DNA of 33,995 bases. Origin: Chromera velia. Its lineage: Eukaryota; Sar; Chromeraceae. Made by a program: the position numbers and the translations under genes. The stretch is taken from the NCBI GenBank assembly GCA_018398765.1, contig JAHBMJ010000678.1, positions 1,755 through 35,749 on the forward strand, in the 5' to 3' direction. Below, one piece after another: positions 32,885 through 33,995 of the stretch. Position 1 is the stretch's first letter; every line of letters starts with the position of its first letter. A model generated the notes under the pieces. It was not told the origin of the DNA and did no database searches. It saw nothing but the letters and a program-made list of their open reading frames with translations.

Positions 32885-33255
32885 CTGCCTTCTTCGAGCG
32901 GCCGATCTAACTCTGGATTCAAATCATCATATAATACATTCAACCGGTGGAGAAGAGGGAGAGCTAAACGAACTTTTTCGTGACGCGTTTTCCGGCTGGA
33001 AAGAGAGGCTTCCGTAAGTTCCTCCACCGTAGAGGCTCGCGTCCGTCTCCGCCGTGGATGCCCTCTGTGGTCGTTGGTCCCCCTCGCCACCATCTCTGTG
33101 ACGTTGGGCTCCTGCTCGGGCTGCGTGTCTGCTCTTATCTGTACCATTCTTTTTAGTGCACCCAGAGGTTCGAAACGTTCTTCGAAGACCGCGAGTGTGT
33201 AGGACAGACCAAAGGCAGTGTTGAGGAAGGAGACTCGGAGACAGTAGCAAGGCAA
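32885..33255 (-). CDS. Possible coding exon of an unknown gene, partial
   Basis: A minus-strand frame is open here and reads like protein in its 3' two-thirds: Arg/Glu-rich, with RRRRTRASTVEELTEASLSS and LPLLHRLNVLYDDLNPELD. It ends at a good GTAGGT donor at 32884, phase 2. It has no early ATG, so it either begins at an unidentified acceptor or at the Met in ALKRMVQIRAD. I find no acceptor in the matching phase within the exon of the gene starting at 32648, so a direct join to it is not supported. An intermediate small exon between 32650 and 32880 is possible. Confidence 0.35.
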
Positions 33256-33680
33256 AAATTACGGGCAAGGCTCGACCCTTTCTTGCTCCTGATCTGCGTT
33301 TTGCTTGAACTTTCGGACCCTGACACGTCGTGACCAGTCGTGACCGTCAGAGTCACCAAGTTTGACATGACTGTTTGAAGTTGACGGCGTCTGGAGATGT
33401 CGGGTGTGATCGATGCATGCATGCATGGCGCCGAGTGTCGGAGACGGCTTCGCCGCTTCAGAAATGTTTTCAAACTATATACTGATGCGTCGATCGGAGA
33501 TTGTCAAAGTTATGTCAGAATCCCTGAGTTTCAAAATGTCTCAGACACGGCAATTTAGCCCATATTATTGAGGCAGTTTACTTCCGTCCACCTGTTACAA
33601 CACCGACCGTCTTCACTTCAGCGTAAGTAGGTTTCCTCTCAGTCTGGCCACTGTGGTTGCTAATCAAGATCTTTCGAACA

Positions 33681-33995
33681 ATGGATTCGAAAGGAAAAGC
33701 TTCAGACACCCTCAGCGTGCTGGTGGCTTCCGGGGTTTTGAGTCTTCGGGGTTTCTGGAGACTGTCCTCCTTCTCGAAAAAACTGCTGAAACTGAGGGAA
33801 GATGCCACGCCCCTCGGGTTCGGAAGTGTATGCTCGGGGTTCTCTTCCGTCTCCGAGAGGGAAGAGGTGTGGAACTTTTTCGATGATTGCATCAGGCGAG
33901 ATGACGTCAGGGCGCTGCAGCAATTGCTCGCTTTGAAGGGGGTATCAGGCCGTTATCCTTTTCTGCTCAGACGGGCTCTTTCGAACGGGGGGGGG
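33681..33995 (+). CDS. N-terminus of a plus-strand gene, truncated by window end
   Basis: The frame from the ATG at 33681 is open for 105 codons to the last base. It starts MDSKGKASDTLSVLV and includes LSSFSKKLLKLRED, REEVWNFFDDCIRRDDVRAL and FLLRRALSN. The last part, a short helix with D-D-V-R-A-L-Q-Q-L-L followed by a segment ending ALSNG, is the kind of pattern seen at the start of ankyrin-repeat proteins, but one partial unit is not enough to assign it. The final G run may be a low-quality contig end. Minus-strand frames overlap this region but lack a comparable pattern. Confidence 0.5.
   Translation, partial: MDSKGKASDTLSVLVASGVLSLRGFWRLSSFSKKLLKLREDATPLGFGSVCSGFSSVSEREEVWNFFDDCIRRDDVRALQQLLALKGVSGRYPFLLRRALSNGGG

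Noticed and set aside
32334-33255. A single gene joining the exon at 32885-33255 directly to the exon at 32334-32648
   Set aside because: The donor at 32884 is phase 2 and I find no phase-2 acceptor in the downstream exon before its conserved-looking part.

Overview
This window is eukaryotic nuclear DNA. Its genes are split by GT-AG introns whose phases match across each junction, intergenic spacing is wide, and microsatellites are abundant ((CT)n, (CA)n, (GACA)n, (AAAG)n, (TTCC)n). The mix suggests a protist, possibly a chromerid or other alveolate alga. That assignment is a guess from overall look and is not shown by any single sequence.

Layout, left to right. Positions 1-1072 are AT-rich and then pyrimidine-rich, with no supported gene. 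Positions 1073-2770 (minus) hold a two-exon gene for a protein with a signal peptide and an acidic Ser/Asp/Glu stretch. It diverges tightly from a three-exon plus-strand gene of unknown function (2839-3905). Positions 4669-6631 (plus) encode a METTL21/Methyltransf_16-type protein methyltransferase, split by a 1-kb intron full of microsatellites. Positions 6894-9902 are a complete LTR-flanked element: two 97% identical LTRs of about 330 bp and an exact 5-bp target-site duplication, but no recognisable gag or pol, so it is probably non-autonomous. From 9903 to 22707 there is nearly 13 kb of AT-rich and polypurine/polypyrimidine DNA with two N gaps and no supported gene.

Positions 22708-25616 (minus) encode a MAP kinase-like protein of 745 aa. 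It has a TSY activation motif, an unusually long activation loop and a long low-complexity C-terminus. It is divergent from a J-domain (DnaJ-like) membrane protein (exons from 26923 to 29107, plus; first exon uncertain). After a 2.3-kb AT- and GT-rich spacer come a small Pro/Gln-rich protein with two membrane segments (31398-32648, minus), a probable partial exon of unknown function (32885-33255, minus), and the start of a plus-strand gene with a weak ankyrin-like feel that runs off the window end (33681-33995).

The genes do not form an obvious pathway. The two clearest shared architectures are divergent gene pairs (acidic protein/unknown protein; MAPK/J protein) and introns that carry long microsatellites. 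The strongest discrete findings are the LTR element with its target-site duplication and the MAPK activation-loop insertion, which might instead be an in-frame facultative intron.
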